Below are positions 56,545-64,000 of a stretch of DNA of 64,000 nt, one piece after another. How positions within the stretch are numbered: position 1 is the stretch's first letter; each line of letters starts with the position of its first letter. This DNA is from Marinoscillum furvescens DSM 4134 (lineage in GTDB: Bacteria > Bacteroidota > Bacteroidia > Cytophagales > Cyclobacteriaceae). A program made the translations under genes and the position numbers. The notes under the pieces were generated by a model. The model did no database searches. It was not told where the DNA came from and worked only from the letters and a program-made list of their open reading frames with translations. The stretch covers positions 1 to 64,000 of the forward strand of contig NZ_QREG01000014.1 of assembly GCF_003386095.1 (NCBI RefSeq), given 5' to 3'.

Positions 56545-57396
56545 TTATTGAAAAACCACATTGCCATAGCTCACCCCGTATCCTCCCCAAATACCCAGGG
56601 CTGGTTTGTTGCCTCGGATGTTGGATGCTACTTCATTTCCAACACTTCCAAAGGGATTACCCACCAGATAGAGTTCCTGCTCCAATGTATTCCAAAATCG
56701 ATAATGAGCCTCATCAATGTGGCATAGCTTCACGCCGATGGTGTCCCCTTTTTGAAACAACACCTCATCTCCAAGCTCCAATGCCGACCTGGGCTGGCGA
56801 AGTACTGGGTGGCTGTATGTTTCACCATCAAATGTGCGATCCAACAACGTAGACTTAAATGCCGGCACATAGGCGGCACCATTTGTACTAGTAAAAAATC
56901 GGTAATAATCGTCCTGCAATCCAGCATCATTAAACTGCACCCATAACTGCCCCAGCGTGTCCACCTCCTGATCTACCTCGATCCATACACTATCCAGGTC
57001 TACCGGCTTAGGAATGGTGGTAGTAGCCGTATAAACTCCCGCCTCACTTCGCACTTCCAGGTGATAGGTTTTGCCCGGCTCGCCTGTCAAATCAGTACCT
57101 CGATAAAAGAAGGGAGGATAAACCTCATTGTTGCGAAATAGTGTGAGCACTTCCGAATTTTCGCCATCAGACACCTCTACTCTGGCCGTAGCCAAGACCA
57201 GCTCCTGTAGGCTAGCCGAATCTACCGGCTCATAAAACCCTGAGCTATACGTCAGATATACCACCGGATACTGCCCCTGCTCTATGAACCCATCGATGAC
57301 CACCTTGCGCTCATTGAAGTCAGCCTCATCTAGGCCATTGCATGCGGCTATCAGCACCAAAAGGGGTATCAAGATGGTCTTAAAATTCCAATTCAT
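56545..57396 (-). CDS. DUF4249 lipoprotein, partner of TonB-dependent receptor
   Basis: 283 residues with lipobox LIAAC (Cys19). DUF4249 features are KVVIDGFIEQGQYPVVYLTYSSGF at the start of the mature chain (split here over 31-54), the GEPGKTYHLEV strand, and the YRFWNTLEQEL and NPFGSVGNEVASNI segments near the end. DUF4249 genes almost always follow a TonB receptor, as here, where the start overlaps the receptor stop by 17 bases. The pair is thought to bind and import an unknown ligand in a SusCD-like manner. Confidence 0.9.
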   Translation of the reverse strand: MNWNFKTILIPLLVLIAACNGLDEADFNERKVVIDGFIEQGQYPVVYLTYSSGFYEPVDSASLQELVLATARVEVSDGENSEVLTLFRNNEVYPPFFYRGTDLTGEPGKTYHLEVRSEAGVYTATTTIPKPVDLDSVWIEVDQEVDTLGQLWVQFNDAGLQDDYYRFFTSTNGAAYVPAFKSTLLDRTFDGETYSHPVLRQPRSALELGDEVLFQKGDTIGVKLCHIDEAHYRFWNTLEQELYLVGNPFGSVGNEVASNIRGNKPALGIWGGYGVSYGNVVFQ

Positions 57397-59701
57397 AACT
57401 CACAGATGGCATAATGGGAAATAGGGAAACCTCCTCCAGGTTGATATCTAAAGAATAATTCTCGACACTACCCTGTACATCGAAGTACATAAAATAGGGA
57501 TTTCTACGGTTATAGAGGTTATAAACGGAAAACACCCAGGTAGCATTGGGGTGACGCCTGGGCACCAGAGATGCTGACACATCCATGCGGTGGTAAAGTG
57601 GCATACGCAGAGCGTTTCTTGAAGAATACTCGCTAATGACTCGCTCCCCGATGAGATATTTGGCTGTGGGGAGGGTAAGTGCCGTGCCACTTGCCAGCTT
57701 TAGCATGGCACCAAAGGTCCACTGGTCCTTCTTCCAACTTGCTACTACATTAAGATCGTGCGTACGGTCATACTTGGCGGGGAAAAAATCTCCTCCATTG
57801 ATTTCATCAAACTGCCTACGCGTACGGCTTAGGGTATAGTTGAGCTGACCGGTTACTACTCCCAGTTCTTTTTTGATAGTTGCTTCCAGCCCTACCGAAT
57901 AGCCTTTTCCAAAGATGAGGTCATCATCCAGGTTTGGACTGTCCGAATAGCCCGCTATAGCTCCATCCCGCCACTCTACCTGGTTGCTCATCTGTTTACC
58001 AAAAGCACCAATAGACCAGCTGACAGGCCACTCTACTGCTACCCTGTGATAGGCAATTGACAGCTGATGGGCCACTTGAGGCTTTACCCGACTGGTAGAC
58101 GGCACCCATAAGTCCGTAGGCAAGGAAACCGAACTAAGCGGCGACAGGTGTATGTATTGGAAAGTACGATCAAAGCTGGCCTTGACTGAACTCCTGGGAT
58201 CCAATAAATAGCTCAGTCTTATTCTGGGCTCCAGGCCTACATAGGTCTGCACCACCTCTCCGCGTCTATAACGAAGCGTATCTACCTGATCACTCGCTTC
58301 TATGGCATTGACTCGCTCAAAAGGACCAAACTGTGAAAATCCGCTCATGCGTAGCCCTATCCCTAGTCGCCACTGCACATCCAGCGCTAAGTCATCCTGA
58401 ACAGACACAGACCATTCAGCTGTATGCATCATTTCAGAATGTTCCAAATCTACCGCTACCTTTCCGGTATTAACTTTTACTTCACTTGGACGAAATCCTC
58501 TGTAAGTACTCTCCATCCCAAAAGTGAGGGAATGGTTATTGATATCCACATGATACAGAAGCCCACTGCGGACGTTTTGAATGTAGCTACTCATCGCCAA
58601 TTCGAAGCTTACGATTTCCGCCACAAACTCTTGATCAAAAGTACCGCCATTGGCATAAAACTCCAGATCCTGATTTGCATGAATGAGCCACTTCCATACC
58701 ATGCCTATGCTTCTGGTTTTCCAGTACATATCGTTTCTAAACGTGCGGCTGCTTCGGTAGTCATAAGCATCCTGACCTACAAAGCCGGTAATAGACAGAA
58801 GATGCTTTTCCCCTATTTGCTGGGCGTATTTAAGGATAAGGTCTGAAAACCGATAATCTGTACTTCGCCTTACTCCGCTGTTTTCTTTAAAAGCATTTTG
58901 AGTAATCAAATCTAAATATGACCTGCGTGCAGACACCATAAACGCTGACTGCTCAGACAGAGGAACTCCTAACGTCACATTAGCTGATAGCAGCCCTACA
59001 CCTACCTGGCCTTCTACCCTTTCGTACGAAGGGGTGCTGGTTTGTAAATCCAACCTTGACGAAAGCCGCCCTCCTATGTGTGCCGGATAACCAGCTTTGG
59101 TGAAGGTGGCACGTTCAATAGCATTGGCATTAAACATGGAAAAGAAACCAAACAAGTGGCTGGCATTGTAAAACTCCATGTGATCAAGTCTGATGGCATT
59201 TTGATCAATACCTCCTCCTCTAACAAAATAGCCATTGTTTCCATCAGTGCCTGTAGAAACTCCCGCCTGCGTTTGGATAAATTTGATCGGGTCACGCTCT
59301 CCCAAAAGGTAGGGCAAGTGCTTTACCGATTCTAGTCGAAAACTCAAGTCGGTACTCGCCTGGGCCAATTGCGCCGCAGCGCTACTGGCATTGATCACCA
59401 CAGATTCCATTTCAGAAGCCTCAGCTCGCAAAGTCACCAAATAGCTTCCTGCAGATGATAGTGTATCGATCTGGTCCCGATAGCCTACATGTTCTGTTAA
59501 AAGGAAAACTGGAAATTTCGTTGGACTGAAAGAGATTTTCCCGGTTTCAGATGCAATTATAAAAAGGCCTTCCGAAGTACTTACCGTAGCAGATGGTAGT
59601 GGATCACGGCCTGTATCCTGCACCTGAAGGTGTACTTTTTCCTGACAGAATGATTGACTGCCAATGAACAACGATGTAACAAGTAAAATCGCCCGGAACA
59701 T
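57380..59701 (-). CDS. TonB-dependent receptor (DUF4249-associated)
   Basis: 773 residues with a signal peptide (LLVTSLFIGSQSFCQ). Carboxypeptidase-like N-terminal domain (VQDTGRDPLPSATVSTSEGL), plug with GDPIKFIQTQAGVSTGTDGN and GGGIDQNAIRLDHMEFYNAS, and a shorter barrel ending PSVSYELEF. It has no STN domain and no sigma/anti-sigma pair, so it is not regulated like SusC at 36777. Ligand unknown. Promoter-like boxes lie immediately before the ATG. Confidence 0.9.
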   Translation of the reverse strand: MFRAILLVTSLFIGSQSFCQEKVHLQVQDTGRDPLPSATVSTSEGLFIIASETGKISFSPTKFPVFLLTEHVGYRDQIDTLSSAGSYLVTLRAEASEMESVVINASSAAAQLAQASTDLSFRLESVKHLPYLLGERDPIKFIQTQAGVSTGTDGNNGYFVRGGGIDQNAIRLDHMEFYNASHLFGFFSMFNANAIERATFTKAGYPAHIGGRLSSRLDLQTSTPSYERVEGQVGVGLLSANVTLGVPLSEQSAFMVSARRSYLDLITQNAFKENSGVRRSTDYRFSDLILKYAQQIGEKHLLSITGFVGQDAYDYRSSRTFRNDMYWKTRSIGMVWKWLIHANQDLEFYANGGTFDQEFVAEIVSFELAMSSYIQNVRSGLLYHVDINNHSLTFGMESTYRGFRPSEVKVNTGKVAVDLEHSEMMHTAEWSVSVQDDLALDVQWRLGIGLRMSGFSQFGPFERVNAIEASDQVDTLRYRRGEVVQTYVGLEPRIRLSYLLDPRSSVKASFDRTFQYIHLSPLSSVSLPTDLWVPSTSRVKPQVAHQLSIAYHRVAVEWPVSWSIGAFGKQMSNQVEWRDGAIAGYSDSPNLDDDLIFGKGYSVGLEATIKKELGVVTGQLNYTLSRTRRQFDEINGGDFFPAKYDRTHDLNVVASWKKDQWTFGAMLKLASGTALTLPTAKYLIGERVISEYSSRNALRMPLYHRMDVSASLVPRRHPNATWVFSVYNLYNRRNPYFMYFDVQGSVENYSLDINLEEVSLFPIMPSVSYELEF

Positions 59702-59708
59702 GATATAG

Positions 59709-59738
59709 CGAAGTTATTTGTTTCCGGGCGAATGCAAA
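59709..59738 (-). promoter_or_regulatory. Bacteroidota-type promoter close to the start codon
   Basis: On the minus strand TTTG (59738-59735), 18 bases, TAACTTCG (59716-59709), one mismatch to consensus. The -7 box lies only 7 bases before the receptor ATG, which implies a leaderless or nearly leaderless mRNA. Confidence 0.45.
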
Positions 59739-59769
59739 CTACCCCTTTCAGGGTAAATCCCAGGTGTGA

Positions 59770-60852
59770 CTATTTCACATAGGCATCATAGGCCACTATG
59801 GTCCCATCCGCTCGATGCTTCAGCTCCGCCATTTTGATGCTACGCAAAAAAGTACGCCCGCCAGACAAGCTGCTATCATGATAAAACAGGTACCATTTCC
59901 CCTGAAACTTAACAATCGAGTGGTGATTGGTCCATCCTATAACGGGTTTCAGCACGACTCCACGGTAGGTAAATGGGCCATAAGGGTTGTCACCCGTCGC
60001 ATAGACTATTTTGTGGGTATCACCAGTAGAATAGGATAGATAGTAGACACCTTCATGCTGATGCACCCAGGCAGCCTCAAAAAATCTGCGATGATTGTCG
60101 CCTTCCTTGAGGAGATCACCGTTTTCATCCAGAATCAACACATCCCTGGGTTCTTCTGCTAATCCTCGCATGTCTTCGCTCAGCCGCGCTACCTTGGGCA
60201 GCAACGCATCTTCAGTAGGTTTGGGCAGCTGACCATTGGCGTCATACTGCCCCGATTGCCAGTTTTGCAGCTGACCACCCCAAATACCTCCAAAATACAA
60301 GTAGTAAGCTCCATCATCATCTGCATAAACTGCCGGGTCTATACTAAAACTACCTGCTATTGGCTCTGATTCTGGAGTAAAAGGCCCCTCTGGTCTATCC
60401 CCCACAGCTACACCAATTCGAAAAACATCTTGTTTGTCTTTTGCCGGAAAGTACAAAAAGTATTTCCCGTCTTTTTCCGCCGCGTCCGGAGCCCACATCT
60501 GACGCGCAGCCCAGGGCACATCTTTTACATCTAAAGCCACTCCATGGTCTTTCACTTCGGCACCGGGCTCTTTCATAGAAAAAACATGATAGTCTTTCAT
60601 ATCAAAATGACTCCCCAGGTCATCTTCAGGTATCCCCGACTCTATATCATGTGATGGATAGATGTATAGTTTATCCTCAAAAACATGAGCAGAAGGGTCT
60701 GCTGTGTAAAGATGTGTGACCAACGGATCCGTTTTCCCTACGGGCAAGGCACCCTCCTTTTTTTCAGTTTGCCCCTCCTTGCTGGCAGGCTGACAGCCTG
60801 ACAAAATGATTAGGGTCAAAACAAAGAAATTCAATGCGTTAAATCGATTCAT
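59770..60852 (-). CDS. GH43-family glycoside hydrolase, lipoprotein
   Basis: 360 residues with lipobox ILSGC (Cys20). Five-bladed GH43 propeller: catalytic base in YTADPSAHVFEDKLYIYPSH, the middle Asp in FSIDPAVYADDDG, and the acid Glu in RRFFEAAWVHQHEGVYYLSY. Such enzymes act on arabinose- or xylose-containing chains, and some on galactan. Single gene, not in a visible saccharide locus; the fucose locus is 40 kb away. Substrate not assignable. Confidence 0.9.
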   Translation of the reverse strand: MNRFNALNFFVLTLIILSGCQPASKEGQTEKKEGALPVGKTDPLVTHLYTADPSAHVFEDKLYIYPSHDIESGIPEDDLGSHFDMKDYHVFSMKEPGAEVKDHGVALDVKDVPWAARQMWAPDAAEKDGKYFLYFPAKDKQDVFRIGVAVGDRPEGPFTPESEPIAGSFSIDPAVYADDDGAYYLYFGGIWGGQLQNWQSGQYDANGQLPKPTEDALLPKVARLSEDMRGLAEEPRDVLILDENGDLLKEGDNHRRFFEAAWVHQHEGVYYLSYSTGDTHKIVYATGDNPYGPFTYRGVVLKPVIGWTNHHSIVKFQGKWYLFYHDSSLSGGRTFLRSIKMAELKHRADGTIVAYDAYVK

Positions 60853-61108
60853 ATGTACGTTAAGATTATTACTTCAATCCTAAACCTAAAGATTTATCAA
60901 TCGATTACTCTGCCGCTAGCGTCCTGTTCTCAACATTCTAAACTTTTCAGTCCATGATCCGAACGATTTGATAACCACCACACATTACTGCTTAGGAAGT
61001 TCCCCGGCCAAAACACCTTTAAAATTATTTAGTTAGGGTTATCAACTGACCTATAGAAATTCTCAAACATTTCGCGAACTTCGCATCGCACAAACGTGCT
61101 ATTGAGGT

Positions 61109-61987
61109 ATGACAAAAGATCGAAAAGTAAACATCGGTATCGTACAGACATCCTGTGGTGATGATCTGGACCAAAACATGCAAAAAGCAATCGCTGGCGT
61201 GGAAGAAGCCGCCAGTCAGGGTGCACAGATTGTGTGTTTGCAGGAGCTCTTTCGCAGCAAGTATTTCTGCGATGTGGAGGACTATGATAATTTCCAGTTG
61301 GCAGAGGCCATTCCGGGCCCCAGTACGGAGGTATTTTCGGCTGTAGCCAAAAAACATGACGTGGTAATCGTAGCCTCACTTTTTGAAAAGCGTGCAGAAG
61401 GGCTCTATCACAACACTGCAGCAGTGATAGATGCAGATGGCACTTATCTGGGCAAGTACCGAAAGATGCACATCCCCGATGACCCGGGCTATTTCGAAAA
61501 ATTTTATTTTACACCAGGAGACCTGGGGTTTAAGACCTTTCAAACCAAATATGCGAAAATAGGCGTGTTAGTATGCTGGGACCAATGGTACCCGGAGGCA
61601 GCACGAATCACTGCACTAAAAGGTGCGGAAATGCTCTTTTACCCAACAGCTATAGGCTGGCACAAAAGCCAGGATGAGCAAACGAACCAGGAACAACACA
61701 ACGCCTGGCAAACGATCCAACAGTCTCACGCTGTGGCCAATGGCATACCTGTGATTGGAGTGAATCGTACGGGCGTAGAAGGCGACATGCAGTTTTGGGG
61801 CGGCTCCTACGTTACCAATGCCTTTGGATGGCTCGATTATAAAGCTCCACACCTCGAAGAAGTGGTAAAAGTTGTGCCTGTGGACCTGTCTAAGTCTGAC
61901 AGCTATCGCATACATTGGCCGTTCTTGCGCGACAGACGCATAGACGCCTATAGCCCTATAGAAAAACGCTACCTCGACGAAGAATGA
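61109..61987 (+). CDS. aguB: N-carbamoylputrescine amidase
   Basis: 292 residues of the nitrilase superfamily with the catalytic triad E46 (CLQELF), K119 (YRKMHIPDDPGY) and C156 (VLVCWDQWYPEAAR). It converts N-carbamoylputrescine to putrescine, ammonia and CO2. The last 4 bases overlap the agmatine deiminase start, which makes the substrate, so the two-step agmatine-to-putrescine route is complete here. Cytoplasmic. The 256-base gap upstream contains no clear promoter by eye. Confidence 0.96.
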   Translation: MTKDRKVNIGIVQTSCGDDLDQNMQKAIAGVEEAASQGAQIVCLQELFRSKYFCDVEDYDNFQLAEAIPGPSTEVFSAVAKKHDVVIVASLFEKRAEGLYHNTAAVIDADGTYLGKYRKMHIPDDPGYFEKFYFTPGDLGFKTFQTKYAKIGVLVCWDQWYPEAARITALKGAEMLFYPTAIGWHKSQDEQTNQEQHNAWQTIQQSHAVANGIPVIGVNRTGVEGDMQFWGGSYVTNAFGWLDYKAPHLEEVVKVVPVDLSKSDSYRIHWPFLRDRRIDAYSPIEKRYLDEE

Positions 61988-63018
61988 GTACTCCTAAAGC
62001 TGATGGACTCAGGTTTCCTGCAGAGTGGCACCCACACCGCGCTACCTGGCTGAGCTGGCCACACAACACGAACTCATGGCCCGGCAAGATCGAAAGTATC
62101 TACAAGCCGTATTGTGAGTTTATCAGAGAGGTAGCCAAAGGGGAAGAGGTCTGTATCAATTTGGCCAATGCCACGATGGAAAAGCAGGCGCGCAATTACC
62201 TGACGGAAGTCGGCGCAGACTTAAGCAAAATCAAGTTTTATCAACACCCCACCAATGATGCCTGGTGCCGAGACCATGGACCTGCCTTCGTCATAGGTGA
62301 AGGAAAGAAGGCTATCGTCAACTGGGGCTACAACGCATGGGGCGAAAAATATCCACCTTATGATTTGGACAACAAAATACCGGAGCTAGTTGGGGGTGCC
62401 CTAAGCCTGCCGGTATACCAACCGGGAATAGTGATGGAAGGCGGATCTGTGGATTTTAATGATGAAGGCATCATCCTCACCACTACCGCCTGCCTGCTCA
62501 ACCCCAACAGAAACCCACAGCTCAATCAAGCACAGATAGAATCCTACCTGAAGGACTATTATGGAGCTAAAGAGATCTGGTGGATAGGTGATGGTATCGT
62601 AGGAGATGATACCGACGGACACGTGGATGACATCACGCGATTTGTATCCAATGATACCGTAGTGACTGTAGTGGAGCCCAATGAAGCCGATGAAAATCAT
62701 GCCCCTCTGGCCGAAAACCTGGAACTACTCAAAGGCTTTCAACTAGCTGATGGTACACCCCTGAAGGTAGTGGAACTACCGATGCCTGCGCCGGTGGTAT
62801 ATGAAGGCCAGCGCCTCCCAGCCTCGTATGCAAACTTTTACATCGCGAATGAATGTGTGGTAATGCCGACTTACAGAGACAAAAAGCACGACGGTGAAGC
62901 CCTGGAAATACTCCAGTCTTGCTTTACCGACCGAGTGGTGATTGGCATAGACTCTACTGATATCGTATGGGGGCTTGGAAGCTTCCATTGCTTGAGCCAA
63001 CAGGAGCCAAAGCACTAA
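61984..63018 (+). CDS. aguA: agmatine deiminase
   Basis: 344 residues, peptidylarginine-deiminase-type fold. Family motifs FPAEWHPHRATWLSWPHN, NDAWCRDHGPAFV, and GDDTDGHVDDITRFV with the catalytic His, and the nucleophilic Cys at 336 in SFHCLSQQEP are present. Converts agmatine to N-carbamoylputrescine for polyamine synthesis. Its ATG overlaps the aguB stop by 4 bases (ATGA). Arginine decarboxylase is not in the window. Confidence 0.97.
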   Translation: MSTPKADGLRFPAEWHPHRATWLSWPHNTNSWPGKIESIYKPYCEFIREVAKGEEVCINLANATMEKQARNYLTEVGADLSKIKFYQHPTNDAWCRDHGPAFVIGEGKKAIVNWGYNAWGEKYPPYDLDNKIPELVGGALSLPVYQPGIVMEGGSVDFNDEGIILTTTACLLNPNRNPQLNQAQIESYLKDYYGAKEIWWIGDGIVGDDTDGHVDDITRFVSNDTVVTVVEPNEADENHAPLAENLELLKGFQLADGTPLKVVELPMPAPVVYEGQRLPASYANFYIANECVVMPTYRDKKHDGEALEILQSCFTDRVVIGIDSTDIVWGLGSFHCLSQQEPKH

Positions 63019-63101
63019 ACAAACATTCGAGCCAGCTGCTTAATAAAAACCAGAGTATGGAGCGGATGCCTCATGGAATTGCCGGCCCGAATGTAATTTT
63101 T

Positions 63102-63854
63102 TTATGAGAAGGCTAACCCTCCATTGATGTCTACATTGTTGCCTGTCATAAACGAAGCTTCATCACTGGCCAAATACGCTACCAGGTCCGCCACTTCTTC
63201 CGCACGGCCTTCTCTTCTCAAAGGCGTAGAATTGGCTACATTTTCACGTACCTGATCTTTGGTAAACGTATCGTGAAAAGTGGTAGCAATCATTCCCGGA
63301 CAAACAGCATTGATGCGTATTCCCTGTGGGCCAAACTCTTTGGCCCAGTTGCGAGTCAATGTCATCACAGCCGCTTTAGACGAGGCATAAATGGCAGATC
63401 CAGGACCACCACCGTCTCTTCCTGCCTGTGAAGCCAGGTTTACGATAGCTCCTCCTTTTCCCATCAAAGCTTTGAAGGCTTGCGTGACAAATACAGTACC
63501 CTTGAAATTTACGTCCATCACGAGGTTGTAAAAATCCTCATCCAACTCTTCCACCGTCTTTCGCGCAAACAACCCGCCGGCATTGTTGACCAATATGTCT
63601 ACATGATCACCAAAAGCCTCTTTCGTTTTAGCTACTAAATTATCAATGTCTGACTGGCTCGACACATCAGCCTTAACTGCGATGCCTTCTCCTCCCACGG
63701 CTTTGATAGCCGCCAATGTGTCTTCACTGTCTTTTTCACTGTTGTGATAGTTTACCACCACTTTAGCTCCTTCTTTCGCCAGTTTTACACAGATCGCTTT
63801 TCCAATATCGCGTGCTCCACCGGTTACTACCGCCACTTTTCCTTTAAACTTCAT
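63102..63854 (-). CDS. SDR-family oxidoreductase
   Basis: 250 residues, FabG-like SDR. The cofactor motif reads TGGARDIG (11-18), with Asp where the classical TGxxxGxG has its middle Gly. NNAGG, the catalytic Ser in NLASQAG and YASSK (YxxxK) are intact, as is the end ASFMTGNNVDINGG. Tandem SDR genes (this one and the fragment at 63912) are common in sugar-acid loci such as those for alginate monomers, but nothing else of such a locus is visible. Probably reduces or oxidises a keto sugar acid. Confidence 0.85.
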   Translation of the reverse strand: MKFKGKVAVVTGGARDIGKAICVKLAKEGAKVVVNYHNSEKDSEDTLAAIKAVGGEGIAVKADVSSQSDIDNLVAKTKEAFGDHVDILVNNAGGLFARKTVEELDEDFYNLVMDVNFKGTVFVTQAFKALMGKGGAIVNLASQAGRDGGGPGSAIYASSKAAVMTLTRNWAKEFGPQGIRINAVCPGMIATTFHDTFTKDQVRENVANSTPLRREGRAEEVADLVAYLASDEASFMTGNNVDINGGLAFS

Positions 63855-63911
63855 CTTACTAAATGATTTGATTATTGAAATACTGTATGCTGAGTTCTGC
63901 TCCTCCAGTCA

Positions 63912-64000
63912 CTAGATGCCCAGTGCCTGGCCACCACCTACCTGAATGGTCTCCGCAGTGATGAAAGAAGCATCCTTGCTAGCCAAAAACGACACTACAG
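63912..64000 (-). CDS. SDR-family oxidoreductase, C-terminal fragment
   Basis: The window end cuts this gene. The visible 29 codons read VVSFLASKDASFITAETIQV followed by GGGQALGI, the end of an SDR (compare ASFMTGNNVDINGG in the neighbour). It lies 57 bases upstream of the SDR at 63102 on the same strand, so the two form an operon. The two proteins are clearly different in sequence and not a recent duplication. Confidence 0.8.
   Translation of the reverse strand, partial: VVSFLASKDASFITAETIQVGGGQALGI

Noticed and set aside
63102-64000. Assignment of the right-end SDR genes to the L-fucose pathway of region 2
   Set aside because: They lie over 40 kb away on the other strand and no shared regulatory motif was seen.

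Overview
The window looks like a chromosomal segment of a heterotrophic, probably marine, member of the Bacteroidota, perhaps the Cytophagales side. The evidence is a SusC/SusD pair run by an ECF sigma factor and FecR, a type IX secretion sorting tail, many lipobox lipoproteins, DUF4249, DUF4374 and DUF4199 proteins, sulfatase and fucosidases, and promoters of the Bacteroidota type (TTTG, 18 bases, TAnnTTTG). No tRNA, rRNA, CRISPR array or prophage was seen.

Layout. (1) 1-911: the cut-off start of an IS110-family transposase on the minus strand, with the non-coding end where such elements encode a bridge RNA, then a repeat-rich stretch. (2) 1161-19036: an L-fucose/sulfated-glycan locus without SusCD. 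It holds an AraC regulator, an acid-sugar dehydratase, an SDR, a zinc-type dehydrogenase, a sodium symporter, a mutarotase-GH29 fusion, a sulfatase, a DUF1080 protein, a second GH29, a cytochrome c/FG-GAP protein, a nucleoside-hydrolase-like protein and a GH2 beta-galactosidase. (3) 19126-24562: small envelope proteins, a lipoprotein KatG, CsbD, MgtC and a barrel protein with a PldA-like motif. (4) 24655-41854: a 17-kb minus-strand locus, ECF sigma - FecR - SusC - SusD - PKD/propeller lipoprotein - GDPD - PhoD - tail-fibre-like protein - GDPD/phosphodiester glycosidase - metallophosphoesterase. (5) 41970-44376: housekeeping genes including a DEAD-box helicase. (6) 44706-52736: an iron-type operon of TonB receptor, DUF4374, ankyrin, DUF2271 and a PepSY-flavodoxin reductase, with a Fur-like dyad upstream. 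(7) 52739-63018: a membrane LuxR protein coupled to a Ste24-like protease, an acidic lipoprotein, a DUF4249/TonB receptor pair, a GH43 enzyme and agmatine-to-putrescine genes. (8) 63102-64000: two SDR genes, the second cut by the window end.

How the genes work together. In region 2, extracytoplasmic fucosidases, sulfatase and galactosidase would release sugars. The fused mutarotase would equilibrate the anomers, the symporter would import the sugar, and the dehydrogenase, dehydratase and SDR would oxidise it by a non-phosphorylative route; a lactonase and a terminal cleavage enzyme are not in view. Region 4 is the most unusual part. A complete, sigma/anti-sigma-controlled SusCD system carries only phosphoester- and phosphodiester-cleaving enzymes and no classical glycoside hydrolase, lyase or sulfatase. 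The enzyme set resembles the one Bacillus uses to turn over teichoic acid (PhoD plus GlpQ-type GDPD). I propose it is a phosphodiester-polymer utilisation locus, with teichoic acid or phospholipid head groups as candidate substrates. That is inference and untested.
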